In this document: one piece after another, positions 16,186-25,069 of the stretch
Layout of the letters: the number at the start of each line of letters is the position of its first letter
Numbering within the stretch: the stretch's first letter is position 1
From: Spirochaetota bacterium
GTDB taxonomy: Bacteria > Spirochaetota > UBA4802 > UBA5368
Direction of reading: 5' to 3'
DNA: 59,139 bases
NCBI GenBank assembly: GCA_004297825.1
Contig: SCSX01000080.1
Span: 1-59,139 of the forward strand
Position numbers and translations under genes: made by a program
Notes under the pieces: generated by a model
What the model was told of the DNA's origin: nothing
Databases searched by the model: none
Seen by the model: only the letters and a program-made list of their open reading frames with translations

Positions 16186-16377
16186 ATGCTTGGCGGAATA
16201 TTCAGATTCGTAATATTATTCATAGTCATCTATATAATTTATTCGCTTATAGTCAACGCGATCGGTATTTACAGGAAAATACGGCGCGAACAGGCCGAGA
16301 TGCGCTCCCGCACGGAGAAGGCCAAAAAGCGCGATAAGGTGATCGAACTTGATAAAGACCAGTATAAAGTCGAGTAG
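16186..16377 (+). CDS. Small membrane protein with charged cytoplasmic tail
   Basis: A product of about 63 residues consists of one strongly hydrophobic helix (FRFVILFIVIYIIYSLIVNA) and a Lys/Arg/Glu-rich tail. No family is recognised. The ATG at 16186 is favoured by GGTGGAG six bases upstream; a GTG at 16168, directly after the cdaR stop, is an alternative and would add six residues. It overlaps the next lipoprotein gene by 29 bp. Its placement behind cdaA-cdaR suggests it may belong to the same membrane complex, but that is only context. Confidence 0.6.
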   Translation: MLGGIFRFVILFIVIYIIYSLIVNAIGIYRKIRREQAEMRSRTEKAKKRDKVIELDKDQYKVE

Positions 16378-16786
16378 CCCGGGCAGGTACGCCATCGCGA
16401 TTCTGTTCGCGGGGGCCCTCGCGGTGCTTTCATGCGGCAAGCCGGGAGGGGATTTCGCGTTCAAGAAACCAATGGAGGACGTGTACCGCAAGGTCGCCCA
16501 GCCGCCCGAGTTCGAACGCGAGGAGGCCGTGGACTGGGTATTCGCGCTGAAAGGGCTCGGGGGCTCGCCCGTGAAACTGGCCGTATTTCTCGTAAAGAAG
16601 GAGCTCGTATGGGTTGAGCTGCATACCCGGACCGAATCGGTTACCAGGGACAGGGCATTTATCTACGGCACGATCGAGGGACTGAAAAAAGGACGCTACA
16701 AGATCATCATCGCGCGCGGGGGGGACGTCGTGGGAGAGCAGGAATTCGACATCTACGACGAGACCGACGACGGGGTCTTCGATTGA
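16349..16786 (+). CDS. Putative lipoprotein of unknown function
   Basis: The 145-residue protein has a type II signal (YAIAILFAGALAVLSCGKPGG, lipobox Cys about residue 29). The mature domain is beta-rich with an alternating pattern (VKLAVFLVKKELVWVELHTRTES) and ends very acidic (YDETDDGVFD). The TTG at 16349 is the only sensible start before the signal sequence and lies inside the preceding gene. It is the last plus-strand cistron, converging on the IspH-UbiA gene with a 13-bp gap. Confidence 0.65.
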   Translation: MIKTSIKSSSPGRYAIAILFAGALAVLSCGKPGGDFAFKKPMEDVYRKVAQPPEFEREEAVDWVFALKGLGGSPVKLAVFLVKKELVWVELHTRTESVTRDRAFIYGTIEGLKKGRYKIIIARGGDVVGEQEFDIYDETDDGVFD

Positions 16787-16799
16787 CCTTCGCGGCCGG

Positions 16800-18524
16800 T
16801 CAGTAAATCCCCAGCGCGAGACAGAGCGCGACAAACACCACGAAGTTGAAATCCACGATGAATTCGTATTTCAGCGCGAAAAAATAGCTCTTCGAGGGGA
16901 ATCGCACGAAGAGTATCCCCAGGTAAACCAGGTTAACGAGGAAGTACAGGTATATCGGCGCCCCGCGCGCCAGCACGAGCGCGGCGTACAGGAGAGACGT
17001 CGCGACCACGATTATGGCACCCAGGCGCTGGGTCTGCCGCGGGCCTATCGTTACGGGAAGCGTCTGCCTGCCCAGTATGAGGTCGCCCTGCGACGCAATG
17101 ATGTCGAGGAGCAGGTAGCGCAGGAGTATCATCGAAAACACGAAGGCGTTGAGCGCGATCATCGCCGGGGCCTGCGCGCCGCGCCCCAGGAGCGGCAGGA
17201 GCGCGACGGCGATGGTCCATCCGACCGACGAGATGATGTTCTTCTCCGAATAGACGAGCCTCGCCAATCGCACCGGCACGAGCTGTACCGCTTTTTTTAT
17301 GAGTCCGGTCGAATACACGCACCCGAGAAGCGCGGAAACCCCGTATACCGCCCCGATCCACCACGGGTGGGAGGATAGTACGAGCCCGGAGACGGCCAGC
17401 GAGAGCGCGGCCATCGGGAGGAGGAGGTATCTCGATCTTTTCAGGAGCGCGTATTTAACCGGGTTGCGCACCAGGAGCCATTGCATCTCGAGGAAATTGT
17501 TCACCGTGTACATCGAAAAAATGTAGAGCATCGATACCAGGCAAAGCCCCCTGTCCGGTACGAGTCCCGCATAGGATTGCACGAAGGCGGTTATGAAATA
17601 CGCGGTGACGGCGGAAAAAATGTTCGTGCGCAGCATGAATTGAAGGAGGCGAATAGGGATGTTCACCAGGAAAAAGCTGTTACGGAAATTGATATCGTAC
17701 AGCCGTTCCATGACGTTGTTGATGATCCAGCCCGGGGTCGAGGCGCCGGCGGTGACCAGCACCTTGCGGACGTTCCTGAAATCAGCGTGAAGAAGCTCCT
17801 CCTCGGTCTCGATGTGAAAGGTCTTCACGCCGTACTCGCGTCCCATCTGCGCGAGACGCTGGGTGTTCGCCGATTTTCGCCCGCCCACGACGACGAGAGC
17901 GTCCGCGCCGCCCTTGACGCCCTCGGTGACGTCGGATTGGCGGTTGTGCGTCGATTCACAAATCGTGTTGAACACGGTAAGCCCGGGGAAGCGCGCCTGT
18001 ATCCCCGTAACGATCTCGTCGAAACGGTCGGCGTCCTGGGTCGTCTGCGAAACCACCAGGTGGTTGGCGGCGGGGGGAATTAAAGGAATCTCCTGAACGT
18101 CCGATATCACGGAAACCCCCGCCTGCGCGTAGCTCTTGAGGCCGAGCACCTCCGCGTGGTCATGGTCGCCCACGATGATCGTATAGTACCCCATGCCGGA
18201 GTATTTGCGGATAATGCCCTGGACGCGCGACACCTTGGGGCAGGTCAGGTTGTAGTACCGCGCCGCGCGTCCCTTGATTTCCCGGAGCTTGTCGGCGGTT
18301 ATGCCATGGGTGCGGATCGCGATGGTTTTCCCGGCGATTCCGTCCAGGTCGTGAACGGTGCGGAGTCCCCTGGTTTCCAGGATCTGGGTCGTTTGCGGGT
18401 TGTGGATGAGCGGGCCATACACGAGAATTTCGTCGTCCGAGTGATTAAGCTCCCGCACGATTCGGAGTATCGCGTCGCGTACCCCCATGCAGAAGCCGGA
18501 GTGGCAGGCAAGCTCAATCTTCAA
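16800..18524 (-). CDS. ispH: Fusion of IspH (HMBPP reductase) with a UbiA-like prenyltransferase domain
   Basis: Residues 1-~285 are a complete IspH: the [4Fe-4S] ligands are Cys12 (GFCMGV), Cys95 (LTCPKV) and Cys189 (NTICESTHNRQ). Catalytic-site residues His123 and Glu125 (DHDHAEV) and the late KSANTQRL are also present. IspH makes IPP and DMAPP in the last MEP step. Residues ~290-574 form about eight membrane helices resembling UbiA prenyltransferases, with DIIASQGDLILGRQTLPVTIG near Asp474/Asp481 matching the second UbiA motif. The first motif, normally NDxxDxxxD, reads NNFLEMQWL (342-350). A TTG start at 18524 is inferred because upstream in-frame sequence is coding for GspN in another frame; the genes overlap by 11 bp. 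Confidence 0.85.
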   Translation of the reverse strand: MKIELACHSGFCMGVRDAILRIVRELNHSDDEILVYGPLIHNPQTTQILETRGLRTVHDLDGIAGKTIAIRTHGITADKLREIKGRAARYYNLTCPKVSRVQGIIRKYSGMGYYTIIVGDHDHAEVLGLKSYAQAGVSVISDVQEIPLIPPAANHLVVSQTTQDADRFDEIVTGIQARFPGLTVFNTICESTHNRQSDVTEGVKGGADALVVVGGRKSANTQRLAQMGREYGVKTFHIETEEELLHADFRNVRKVLVTAGASTPGWIINNVMERLYDINFRNSFFLVNIPIRLLQFMLRTNIFSAVTAYFITAFVQSYAGLVPDRGLCLVSMLYIFSMYTVNNFLEMQWLLVRNPVKYALLKRSRYLLLPMAALSLAVSGLVLSSHPWWIGAVYGVSALLGCVYSTGLIKKAVQLVPVRLARLVYSEKNIISSVGWTIAVALLPLLGRGAQAPAMIALNAFVFSMILLRYLLLDIIASQGDLILGRQTLPVTIGPRQTQRLGAIIVVATSLLYAALVLARGAPIYLYFLVNLVYLGILFVRFPSKSYFFALKYEFIVDFNFVVFVALCLALGIY

Positions 18525-19437
18525 CAGGCTGATCCTTTTCCGTTTCCGGGACCGGGGCCTTACCCTTTTCCCTTGGCCTGTCTTTCTCCTTTTCCTTGCC
18601 CCCCTTCGTCCAGGGGAACGTCGCCTTGGGATTTTTAAGGGGTCCGGTGAGCGTGATCTTGAGATTTTCCCCGTTTTTCTTCGCACCGCCCAGGAGGATG
18701 GCGTAATCCTCGAGGACGCGCGAGTCGGGGTCCAGTTCTATGGTGAGGTTCAGGTTCGAGCTCGCGATGCCCTTGGCGAGCGAGAGCATGCCGTGAATAT
18801 TGCCCTGGAGATCGGGCCCGGCAATTTTCATGCTCGCAAGGCGCAGGTTGCCGCGCTGAATGGTCGAATCGCCCCGGATGGATGAAAATTTTATCGGCGG
18901 AACGTCGAAGTCCTTGATCTTAATCCCCTTCAGAAACGCGTTGTTGAGTTCGAGCTTGAGAAAACCGTCCGCGGGAGGTCCCGATTCCGGAAACGCGAGA
19001 TCGAAGTCGCTCTTGAGGGCGGCGGTTACGGTGGTATCGGTGAGCGTATAGCGGAAATCCTGGATGGAAATCATTCCCCGCAGGGTCTTTTTCACGAGCG
19101 TGGTATACGGGTTGATGGCGATGTTGAACTTGATATCCTTCAGCACAAGCTCGCCGTCCTGAAGGCTTATGACGATGGAATCTATCTCGGAATTGCCGAA
19201 CAGGCTGAAATCGATCTCCCCCACGGCGATCGAGCGCCCCATGGACTTTTCGAGGTTGTGAAACTGTTCGCGAATAAGCAGCTCGTACGGGAATGTCATT
19301 ACGAAAAAGACGAGCGTCAGGACCACCGCCGCGGCGAGATAGAGTTTCACGTAGGGGAGCTTCCACATCTCCCGGAGCCTGCCGCCCAGCGACTGGAAAA
19401 AAGCGCGAATACCCGCCCGTATCGAATTTACATCCAT
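18514..19437 (-). CDS. gspN: Type II secretion GspN-like (Leptospira/Geobacter type) protein
   Basis: The 307-residue protein has one membrane helix (about 33-50). A periplasmic, repetitive beta-rich region with AsmA/GspN character follows (for example GNLRLASMKIAGPDLQGNIHGMLSL). The Pro/Lys/Glu-rich tail is probably disordered. Its place as the gene after gspM and its size fit the GspN form found in Leptospira and Geobacter type II systems, where it may contact the secretin or the membrane; the exact role is not established. Confidence 0.75.
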   Translation of the reverse strand: MDVNSIRAGIRAFFQSLGGRLREMWKLPYVKLYLAAAVVLTLVFFVMTFPYELLIREQFHNLEKSMGRSIAVGEIDFSLFGNSEIDSIVISLQDGELVLKDIKFNIAINPYTTLVKKTLRGMISIQDFRYTLTDTTVTAALKSDFDLAFPESGPPADGFLKLELNNAFLKGIKIKDFDVPPIKFSSIRGDSTIQRGNLRLASMKIAGPDLQGNIHGMLSLAKGIASSNLNLTIELDPDSRVLEDYAILLGGAKKNGENLKITLTGPLKNPKATFPWTKGGKEKEKDRPREKGKAPVPETEKDQPVED

Positions 19438-19447
19438 GGCTCTCCCG

Positions 19448-19963
19448 TCATTGCTGAGTGAAACTGTCGATTTTTATGATTACATCGTACGTATCGGCGC
19501 CCTTCATTCCCTGGTAAATCTTCAGGTAGCTGACTTTTAGAAGGCTGTTGGAATTCTCAATCTCGTAAAGGAACCGGAAAAATTTCTGGACGGGCACCGC
19601 GTCCAGCTTGATATCCGAAGTGAACTTCGTGTACTTGTTCTGGATGTTCGCCTGCGTGCGGCGGTTATACGCGATGTTCTTCGAGACATCGGCGGTGTTC
19701 GCCCATTGCTCGATCAATGTGCTGATGTTTTCGTTCCGGTTTCCCAGCTGGGTCTGGTAGCGCGTTTTGCGCTGCTTGATATCGCGGTACTGGTCGTAGA
19801 GCGCCTCCAGCCGGGTGATGTCGCTCACGTTCTTGCGCGTCTCCTGCTGCGTGGACGAGCGGTATTCCACGAGCGGCATTATGATCAGGTAATAGGCGAG
19901 CGTGAACGCCAGCATCCCGCCCAGGGCGTAAAGAAGGTATTTTTCCCTTGACGAGAGCTTCAT
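19448..19963 (-). CDS. gspM: Type II secretion inner-membrane protein GspM
   Basis: The 171-residue protein has a single N-terminal membrane helix (about 10-30), a coiled-coil stretch (about 35-85) and a C-terminal ferredoxin-like alpha/beta part, the standard GspM/PilO layout. GspM partners GspL in the inner-membrane assembly platform. Its ATG overlaps the gspL stop by four bases. Confidence 0.8.
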   Translation of the reverse strand: MKLSSREKYLLYALGGMLAFTLAYYLIIMPLVEYRSSTQQETRKNVSDITRLEALYDQYRDIKQRKTRYQTQLGNRNENISTLIEQWANTADVSKNIAYNRRTQANIQNKYTKFTSDIKLDAVPVQKFFRFLYEIENSNSLLKVSYLKIYQGMKGADTYDVIIKIDSFTQQ

Positions 19964-21600
19964 TTTGCTTCACCCCGTTCCGCGGGTTTCGCCTTTCCGC
20001 CCCGGATTTTCTGCTTGATGATCATGGTGAATGTGGTCTGATTCGCGCGCGCCTGGTTGGTGGTAAAATTCACCGAATCGTATTTTTTCGTGTCGACCAG
20101 GCGGTTGCGGTAGTCATCCAGGGTTTTCACCGTTCCCACGGTCCCGTCGATACGGACGGAATTGTCGTTTACCACGACGCTGGTAAGAACGAATCCATCG
20201 TCCCCCGGGAATGCGGTGACCACCCCTTTCATGAGATCGATAAGCCTCTCGTCGGACTGGATGATGTTGTCGATCGCCTCCACGTCCTTCTTCTCGTCGT
20301 TGACGAGCTTCTGCGCGGCTTTCACCGGGTCGGCCTCGGCGGGTTTGGTGTGAAAGTATTTCTGAAACCGGTCGTTCAGGAGCGCCGAATATTCCGAGCT
20401 CGTTCTATAATTGATGACCGCCGCGGTCACGAGGTTCACGGCAAGTACGATCGCGGCGGCGACCCCTACCGCTCCCGCGAAATAATAGATCTTGCGCGAA
20501 TTGGAAACGAAGTCGGGGAGGAATTCACCCTTCAGGAAGTTGATGGACGCCTGCCTGCGATCGAGGTAGGAGAGCACGGTTCCGAACACTATGGGGAACT
20601 GCGATTGGATTTTACGCTCGGTATAGTCCGGAAGGAAGGGGAGACCGGCTACCGGTACGTTGAAACTCCTGGACAGCAGCATGCCCAATCCCGCGATGTT
20701 GGAGCCCCCGCCCGATATGAGCATGCGGCCGAACTCGATGCTGCCGTATTCCACCGCGAAGGATTTGAGCGTGATCGCCACCTGCTCTATGAGCTGGTCC
20801 ACGACCGCGCACGACGTTTCATAGATGCGTTTCAGCCTGGGACGGGTGATGCCCAGGGTCTTGTAGTATTCGCGCTGGAGGTTGTTTTCCAGGGACGTGA
20901 GATCCAGGTTGAGCTCCTCGAAAAGCCGGCCGGCCTCCGCGAGCGTCATCTTGTGAGCCGTGGCGATCTCCCGGTAGATGTCCGATGTGCCCAGGGTTAT
21001 GCAGCGGGTGTAGATGAGGAAATTGTCCCGTATGACGTTGACGACGGTTTTCGAATGCCCGATATCGAGCTGGATGACGGATTCGCCCCCGACCCGGTTG
21101 AAATATCGGTAACACTCGAAGAGGGCGTTCGCCTCGAGTCCCATGCGCACGGGCTGTATGCCGCATTCCTGGAGCGCGGCGAGCAGGTCGCGCAGCTGGT
21201 CCTTGTGGGAGGCCGCCAGGAGGATGCGGCCCTCTTCAGGGTTCGATCCCCTGAGCGACTGGAAGTCCATTGAAAGCTCGTCCATCCGGAAGGGGATGTT
21301 TTCCTCGGCCTCGAAGGGAATCGCCGATCGTATCTTTTCGAGATCGCTGAAGGGAAAGGTTATGTTCCTGATAATCGCCTTCTCCATGGGAAGGTTGACG
21401 AATACCGTGTATCCCTTGAGGGGATTCTCCTCCAGCATTTTACCGAGCGTCGCGGCAATGGGCGACGCATCCTCCGTGTCCCCGGGGCCTATGTCCTCGT
21501 AGGTCATGGAGGTAATCTGGAAATTCCTGAGGCTCGTCCGGATGGTGATCATCTTTATGGAGGATGACCCTATATCCAGCGCCGCGATGTTCTCAAACAA
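19960..21600 (-). CDS. gspL: GspL/PilM-like actin-fold protein of the type II secretion platform
   Basis: The 546-residue protein starts with a PilM-like actin fold (ALDIGSSSIKMITI, VIQLDIGHSKTVVNVI, MLISGGGSNIAGLG). It continues through one membrane helix (about 375-400) into a periplasmic GspL/PilN-like domain. It thus combines the cytoplasmic PilM and periplasmic PilN functions on one chain, as GspL does. It couples the GspE ATPase to the pseudopilus machinery. It is followed directly by gspM and preceded by gspK in the same operon. Confidence 0.85.
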   Translation of the reverse strand: MFENIAALDIGSSSIKMITIRTSLRNFQITSMTYEDIGPGDTEDASPIAATLGKMLEENPLKGYTVFVNLPMEKAIIRNITFPFSDLEKIRSAIPFEAEENIPFRMDELSMDFQSLRGSNPEEGRILLAASHKDQLRDLLAALQECGIQPVRMGLEANALFECYRYFNRVGGESVIQLDIGHSKTVVNVIRDNFLIYTRCITLGTSDIYREIATAHKMTLAEAGRLFEELNLDLTSLENNLQREYYKTLGITRPRLKRIYETSCAVVDQLIEQVAITLKSFAVEYGSIEFGRMLISGGGSNIAGLGMLLSRSFNVPVAGLPFLPDYTERKIQSQFPIVFGTVLSYLDRRQASINFLKGEFLPDFVSNSRKIYYFAGAVGVAAAIVLAVNLVTAAVINYRTSSEYSALLNDRFQKYFHTKPAEADPVKAAQKLVNDEKKDVEAIDNIIQSDERLIDLMKGVVTAFPGDDGFVLTSVVVNDNSVRIDGTVGTVKTLDDYRNRLVDTKKYDSVNFTTNQARANQTTFTMIIKQKIRGGKAKPAERGEAK

Positions 21601-21624
21601 GGCAGGTCCTCCGTCCAGGCGGCG

Positions 21625-22872
21625 TCATTGCTCGCCCACATAATAATACTTCTTGGTGTCACGGTTGTATACGGCCACGATGGTGACCTCGGTGTCGTTC
21701 ACGGTCCCCGTCGAATCGATCCTGAAAATGAAGGAGCGCACGGAGAGGTGATTTTTTCGAAAGGTGTCATCCGGAACGAGGTCCTTTATTTCGTCAACGG
21801 TCTCGAAGGGCTTCTGCTGCCGCCTCCGGACGAGCTCGGTCACGATATCATCGGTCATGGTATCTGTCAACGCCGATAAGACGCGGTATGACGCGGTGTT
21901 GATATTTATTTTATTCAGGTCGCTCAGGTAGTCGGTCCGGTCGCCGTGAACGCGAAAGTAATCGGAAAGCCTGCGGCTCCGCTCCTTTCCTATGGGGCGC
22001 TCGAGCCCCTTGAAGCTCATGGTCTTTTCCGCGAGACCCTTGTTTCCCGGGGCGAATTTTTCCACGGCGGCCGCGTCCAGGTTCTGGTTACCGCGATTGT
22101 CGTCAACGAGGTTCGTCTCGTTGACGGGCGGGTCGCCCAGGCCGTAATAGATCTCCGGCGTAATCCCCCTGACAAGCAGCATCTCCTGGATGCTGTCCAT
22201 TTCGCGGTTCTTCGCGTGGTAGGGGGAGGGCAGGGTCAGGTAATAATCCGAAGACTCCGCGCCGTAGGGAGACCGCGAATCATCCAGGTCCACCCAGTCG
22301 AGCAGGCAGTCGGCGAGGTCCATGGGAAGGCCCATGTTCAGGAAGAAGCGCTGGGTAATTGAATAGTAGGGCGTGCGATCCACCACCTCGGTGCCCAGCA
22401 CGCTCAGGTTGATCTTCGAATTTTCGTCGTTGATGCGCAGCTTCAGGTCCCCGTATTCAAGGGGAATCTCCGGGAAGTTGAGGGCCCAGAGATCCTGGTA
22501 TGAATCGACCGCGGAATTCGAGGACGCCCCCTGCATGATGCTCGAGGAGCCCCCCTTCTTGTCGGCGTCCAGTATGTAGGCGCACAGGGCCGTCCCCGCC
22601 TTCGCGAGCGTCCAGGCCTTGAGCTTCTGGTCGAACCCGCGCTTGTAGTGCATGTTGGTGACCGCGGTGATGAAGAACTCCGACGACACCGATACGAGCA
22701 GCGTGATCATGAGAAAGACGATCACGAGCACGAACCCCCGGGAGCCGCGCATCCGAACGAATACGCCGTGCGCGCGAAGGTCCGCGGCCCTCCGGGCATA
22801 GTCGTGCCGGAAGGCTGACGCATAACGCGCCATGAGGCCGCGGATCTTCATGGAGTATTTCATCATGGTCAT
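21625..22872 (-). CDS. gspK: Minor pseudopilin GspK
   Basis: The 415-residue protein has a prepilin-type helix beginning SRGFVLVIVFLMITLLVSVSS. The large globular domain has the GspK signatures (LKAWTLAKAGTALC, INDENSKINLSVL, LLDWVDLDDSRSPYGAE, ININTASYRVLSAL). GspK caps the pseudopilus tip with GspI and GspJ. The leader before the cleavage site is unusually long (about 45 residues) if the first ATG is used; the internal ATG at 22752 would give a short, conventional leader. The +5 glutamate of ordinary pseudopilins is absent, as is normal for GspK. Confidence 0.9.
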   Translation of the reverse strand: MTMMKYSMKIRGLMARYASAFRHDYARRAADLRAHGVFVRMRGSRGFVLVIVFLMITLLVSVSSEFFITAVTNMHYKRGFDQKLKAWTLAKAGTALCAYILDADKKGGSSSIMQGASSNSAVDSYQDLWALNFPEIPLEYGDLKLRINDENSKINLSVLGTEVVDRTPYYSITQRFFLNMGLPMDLADCLLDWVDLDDSRSPYGAESSDYYLTLPSPYHAKNREMDSIQEMLLVRGITPEIYYGLGDPPVNETNLVDDNRGNQNLDAAAVEKFAPGNKGLAEKTMSFKGLERPIGKERSRRLSDYFRVHGDRTDYLSDLNKININTASYRVLSALTDTMTDDIVTELVRRRQQKPFETVDEIKDLVPDDTFRKNHLSVRSFIFRIDSTGTVNDTEVTIVAVYNRDTKKYYYVGEQ

Positions 22873-22883
22873 CGTGTTCTCGC

Positions 22884-23603
22884 TCAGTTCATGGGGGTCA
22901 GGTAACTCACCAGGGTGAACGATTCCTCGGCCTGCTTCCCGGGCTCGTCGGCGGACATGCGGTAGCTTTTCATCTTGAGGGTCGTACGCACGGCGACCGG
23001 GAACTTCTTGTCGTTCTTCGAGTCCCAGTGCGAGCTCCAGTCGTTCCGCAGCCAGAATTCGAACTTGATATCGGCGACGTGTTTTAGCAGGATGCTCGAC
23101 GCGCCCCCGGTCTGCGGGGCGTCGTCGTAGGTGAGCTTTTCACGCCGCATTAAAAGGTAGCTTCCCTCGAACCCGGGATCGGGCGTTTTATCCTCCATGA
23201 GATAGTATCCCACTTCCTTGACGTCGCTTCGGGGAAAGGATTCACGGGGGTCCGATGATACCGTCGACGCGACGCGATTCACGGCGACGAATGAGATCTT
23301 CCCGTTGGAAAAGGTGCCGGAAGAATTTTCGCCCGATATCTGTACGTTCGGGTTCAGCTTGTTGGAGAACGCGTAGGTCAGGTCCTTGTCAACGCGGTAG
23401 AGCGCGAGGTTCAGGCTTTCGTAGAATCCCGCCACCCCGGCCGAGTGGCGGATAGACGCGATCACCGAGCGGTGCGCCGTATAGGCCATGATGAGGATGA
23501 GGGAGGATACCGACATCGCGACCACCATCTCGATGAGCGAGAACCCCTGGTCTTCCGCGAGGAGCGAGTGTAATCGTGTGAAAAGGCGCCGCATCTCCGT
23601 CAT
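22884..23603 (-). CDS. gspJ: Minor pseudopilin GspJ
   Basis: The 239-residue protein has a prepilin signature (QGFSLIEMVVAMSVSSLILIMAY, with the conserved Glu at +5) and a large beta-rich domain ending SFTLVSYLTPMN. The start at 23603 is chosen because its ATG overlaps the gspI stop (ATGA). With GspI and GspK it forms the tip complex of the type II pseudopilus. Confidence 0.88.
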   Translation of the reverse strand: MTEMRRLFTRLHSLLAEDQGFSLIEMVVAMSVSSLILIMAYTAHRSVIASIRHSAGVAGFYESLNLALYRVDKDLTYAFSNKLNPNVQISGENSSGTFSNGKISFVAVNRVASTVSSDPRESFPRSDVKEVGYYLMEDKTPDPGFEGSYLLMRREKLTYDDAPQTGGASSILLKHVADIKFEFWLRNDWSSHWDSKNDKKFPVAVRTTLKMKSYRMSADEPGKQAEESFTLVSYLTPMN

Positions 23604-24004
23604 TTCTCCGGGTAAATGTAACTGATGGAATAGTTTCTCTGCGTGCCGCGCTCCTCCCATTTCACGGTAATTTCGAGCTTCTTGGCCGCGAGCGGCCCGA
23701 AAAATTCATGCTCGAAACGGGTGACCGTGCGGCTGTAGGTGAAACCCTCGTACTCCTTCACTATATCGTTCTGTATATCGGGGGCGCGCATGCGCATGAT
23801 CTGGAATTCGGCGAGCTTGTTTTTCGCGATGAGCATCGCCTTGGTGATATTGCGATTCTGCGCGATCGCGAGAATTCCCTTCGATACCCCCGAGATGATT
23901 CCCAGCAGCACGATCGAGAGTATCGTGATGGCGATGAGAAGCTCGATTATCGCGAAGCCCTCGTGCGGGCCGCGGCGCGTTTCCCGTCTATTCGTAGCGC
24001 GCAT
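23600..24004 (-). CDS. gspI: Minor pseudopilin GspI
   Basis: The 134-residue protein has a basic leader (MRATNRRETRRGPHEG) and the prepilin helix FAIIELLIAITILSIVLLGI with the conserved Glu at +5. The soluble domain (LIAKNKLAEFQI and a C-terminal ISYIYPEK) matches GspI size and layout. It overlaps gspH by 17 bp and gspJ by 4 bp. Confidence 0.88.
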   Translation of the reverse strand: MRATNRRETRRGPHEGFAIIELLIAITILSIVLLGIISGVSKGILAIAQNRNITKAMLIAKNKLAEFQIMRMRAPDIQNDIVKEYEGFTYSRTVTRFEHEFFGPLAAKKLEITVKWEERGTQRNYSISYIYPEK

Positions 24005-24560
24005 AGCCCTGCTCGATTGACGGCTCTTTTAGAAACTTTGATATCCGCACGGACCGCTGATCCGTGCCGTTCACCAGTACGTGGACGATCACGTCGTCGG
24101 AATAGCCCGCGGGGTGGAAGGGAACGAGCACGTTCCCGCGCCTCACGACCTGGCCCCCGGCGAAGAGGACCTCCTCGATGCGAAAGGCGTCGGAGAACTC
24201 ATGGAAGCGGAGCAGGCGCTGGGGAGAGTCCGTGAATTTTCCCTCGGGGGAAAGATTCAGGACCGAGATGGCGTTCTTCCGTTCGAACACGCCCTCGTTG
24301 AATTTTGAAAGTTCCATATCGCGCTCGTAGAGGTGGAATACGACGTAGTTGGTCCGTCCCTTTACGAACGCGTCGTCGAACGCCTTGGAGATGAGCGCGC
24401 GCACCACGATGAGCCCGCTCCGCTCGGCGTTCATGAAATTGGCGATGCGGGGGGCGACGACCATCGCCATGACCGAGAGTATCGAAATGACGATGATGAG
24501 CTCTACCAGCGTGAATCCCTCACGGCCGGAGAGCGCGCGGATGAACGGTCGGCGGCTCAC
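23988..24560 (-). CDS. gspH: Minor pseudopilin GspH
   Basis: The 190-residue protein has a prepilin signature (REGFTLVELIIVISILSVMAMVVAP) and a beta-rich GspH/FimT-like C-terminal domain. It follows gspG by 15 bp. GspH sits between the GspG shaft and the GspI-J-K tip. Confidence 0.88.
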   Translation of the reverse strand: MSRRPFIRALSGREGFTLVELIIVISILSVMAMVVAPRIANFMNAERSGLIVVRALISKAFDDAFVKGRTNYVVFHLYERDMELSKFNEGVFERKNAISVLNLSPEGKFTDSPQRLLRFHEFSDAFRIEEVLFAGGQVVRRGNVLVPFHPAGYSDDVIVHVLVNGTDQRSVRISKFLKEPSIEQGYARYE

Positions 24561-24575
24561 GTCGGGACGGCCGGG

Positions 24576-25058
24576 CTATTCCCAGCTCCTGATATCGGCG
24601 TTTTCGCCCTCGCCGCCGTCCTTCCCGTCGGCGCCCAGGCTCACGAGCTCGTAATCCTTGCTCTGCTCGCCGGGCGAGCGGTACAGGAACGCGCGTCCCC
24701 ACGGGTCCTTGGGCACCTCCCGCTTTTTCAGGTAGCCGCCCTCGTTGTAATTCTGCGGTGAGGGCTCGCTGGACGGCTTGTTTATCAGCGCCTCGAGACC
24801 CTGCTCGGTCGTGGGATAGTTTCCATTGTCGCTGCTGTACATCTCGAGGGCCATGCCTATATCGGCGATCTGCTGTTTCGCCGCGGCCACTCGCGCCTTC
24901 TTGGGAAGGTCCATGAATCGCGGGACCACCATCACCGCGAGGATGCCGAGAATGGTTATCACGATCATGATCTCCAGGAGCGAAAAGCCGCCCCGTCCCG
25001 CGAGATCGCGCCCGAGCCTCGAGATCCGGTTCATACACGCGCGCATCAGCTGTTTCAT
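24576..25058 (-). CDS. gspG: Major pseudopilin GspG
   Basis: The 160-residue protein has a prepilin cleavage motif [28 protein letters not shown]. The GspG-specific calcium-binding loop region follows ([49 protein letters not shown]). It polymerises into the periplasmic pseudopilus that pushes substrates through the secretin. No gspO prepilin peptidase lies in this window, so processing must rely on one encoded elsewhere. Confidence 0.94.
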   Translation of the reverse strand: MKQLMRACMNRISRLGRDLAGRGGFSLLEIMIVITILGILAVMVVPRFMDLPKKARVAAAKQQIADIGMALEMYSSDNGNYPTTEQGLEALINKPSSEPSPQNYNEGGYLKKREVPKDPWGRAFLYRSPGEQSKDYELVSLGADGKDGGEGENADIRSWE

Positions 25059-25069
25059 GCTTATTCTCC

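Noticed and set aside
19948-21273. A 441-codon plus-strand frame opposite gspL
   Set aside because: It mirrors a clear GspL/PilM gene, has no recognisable domain and no convincing start signal.
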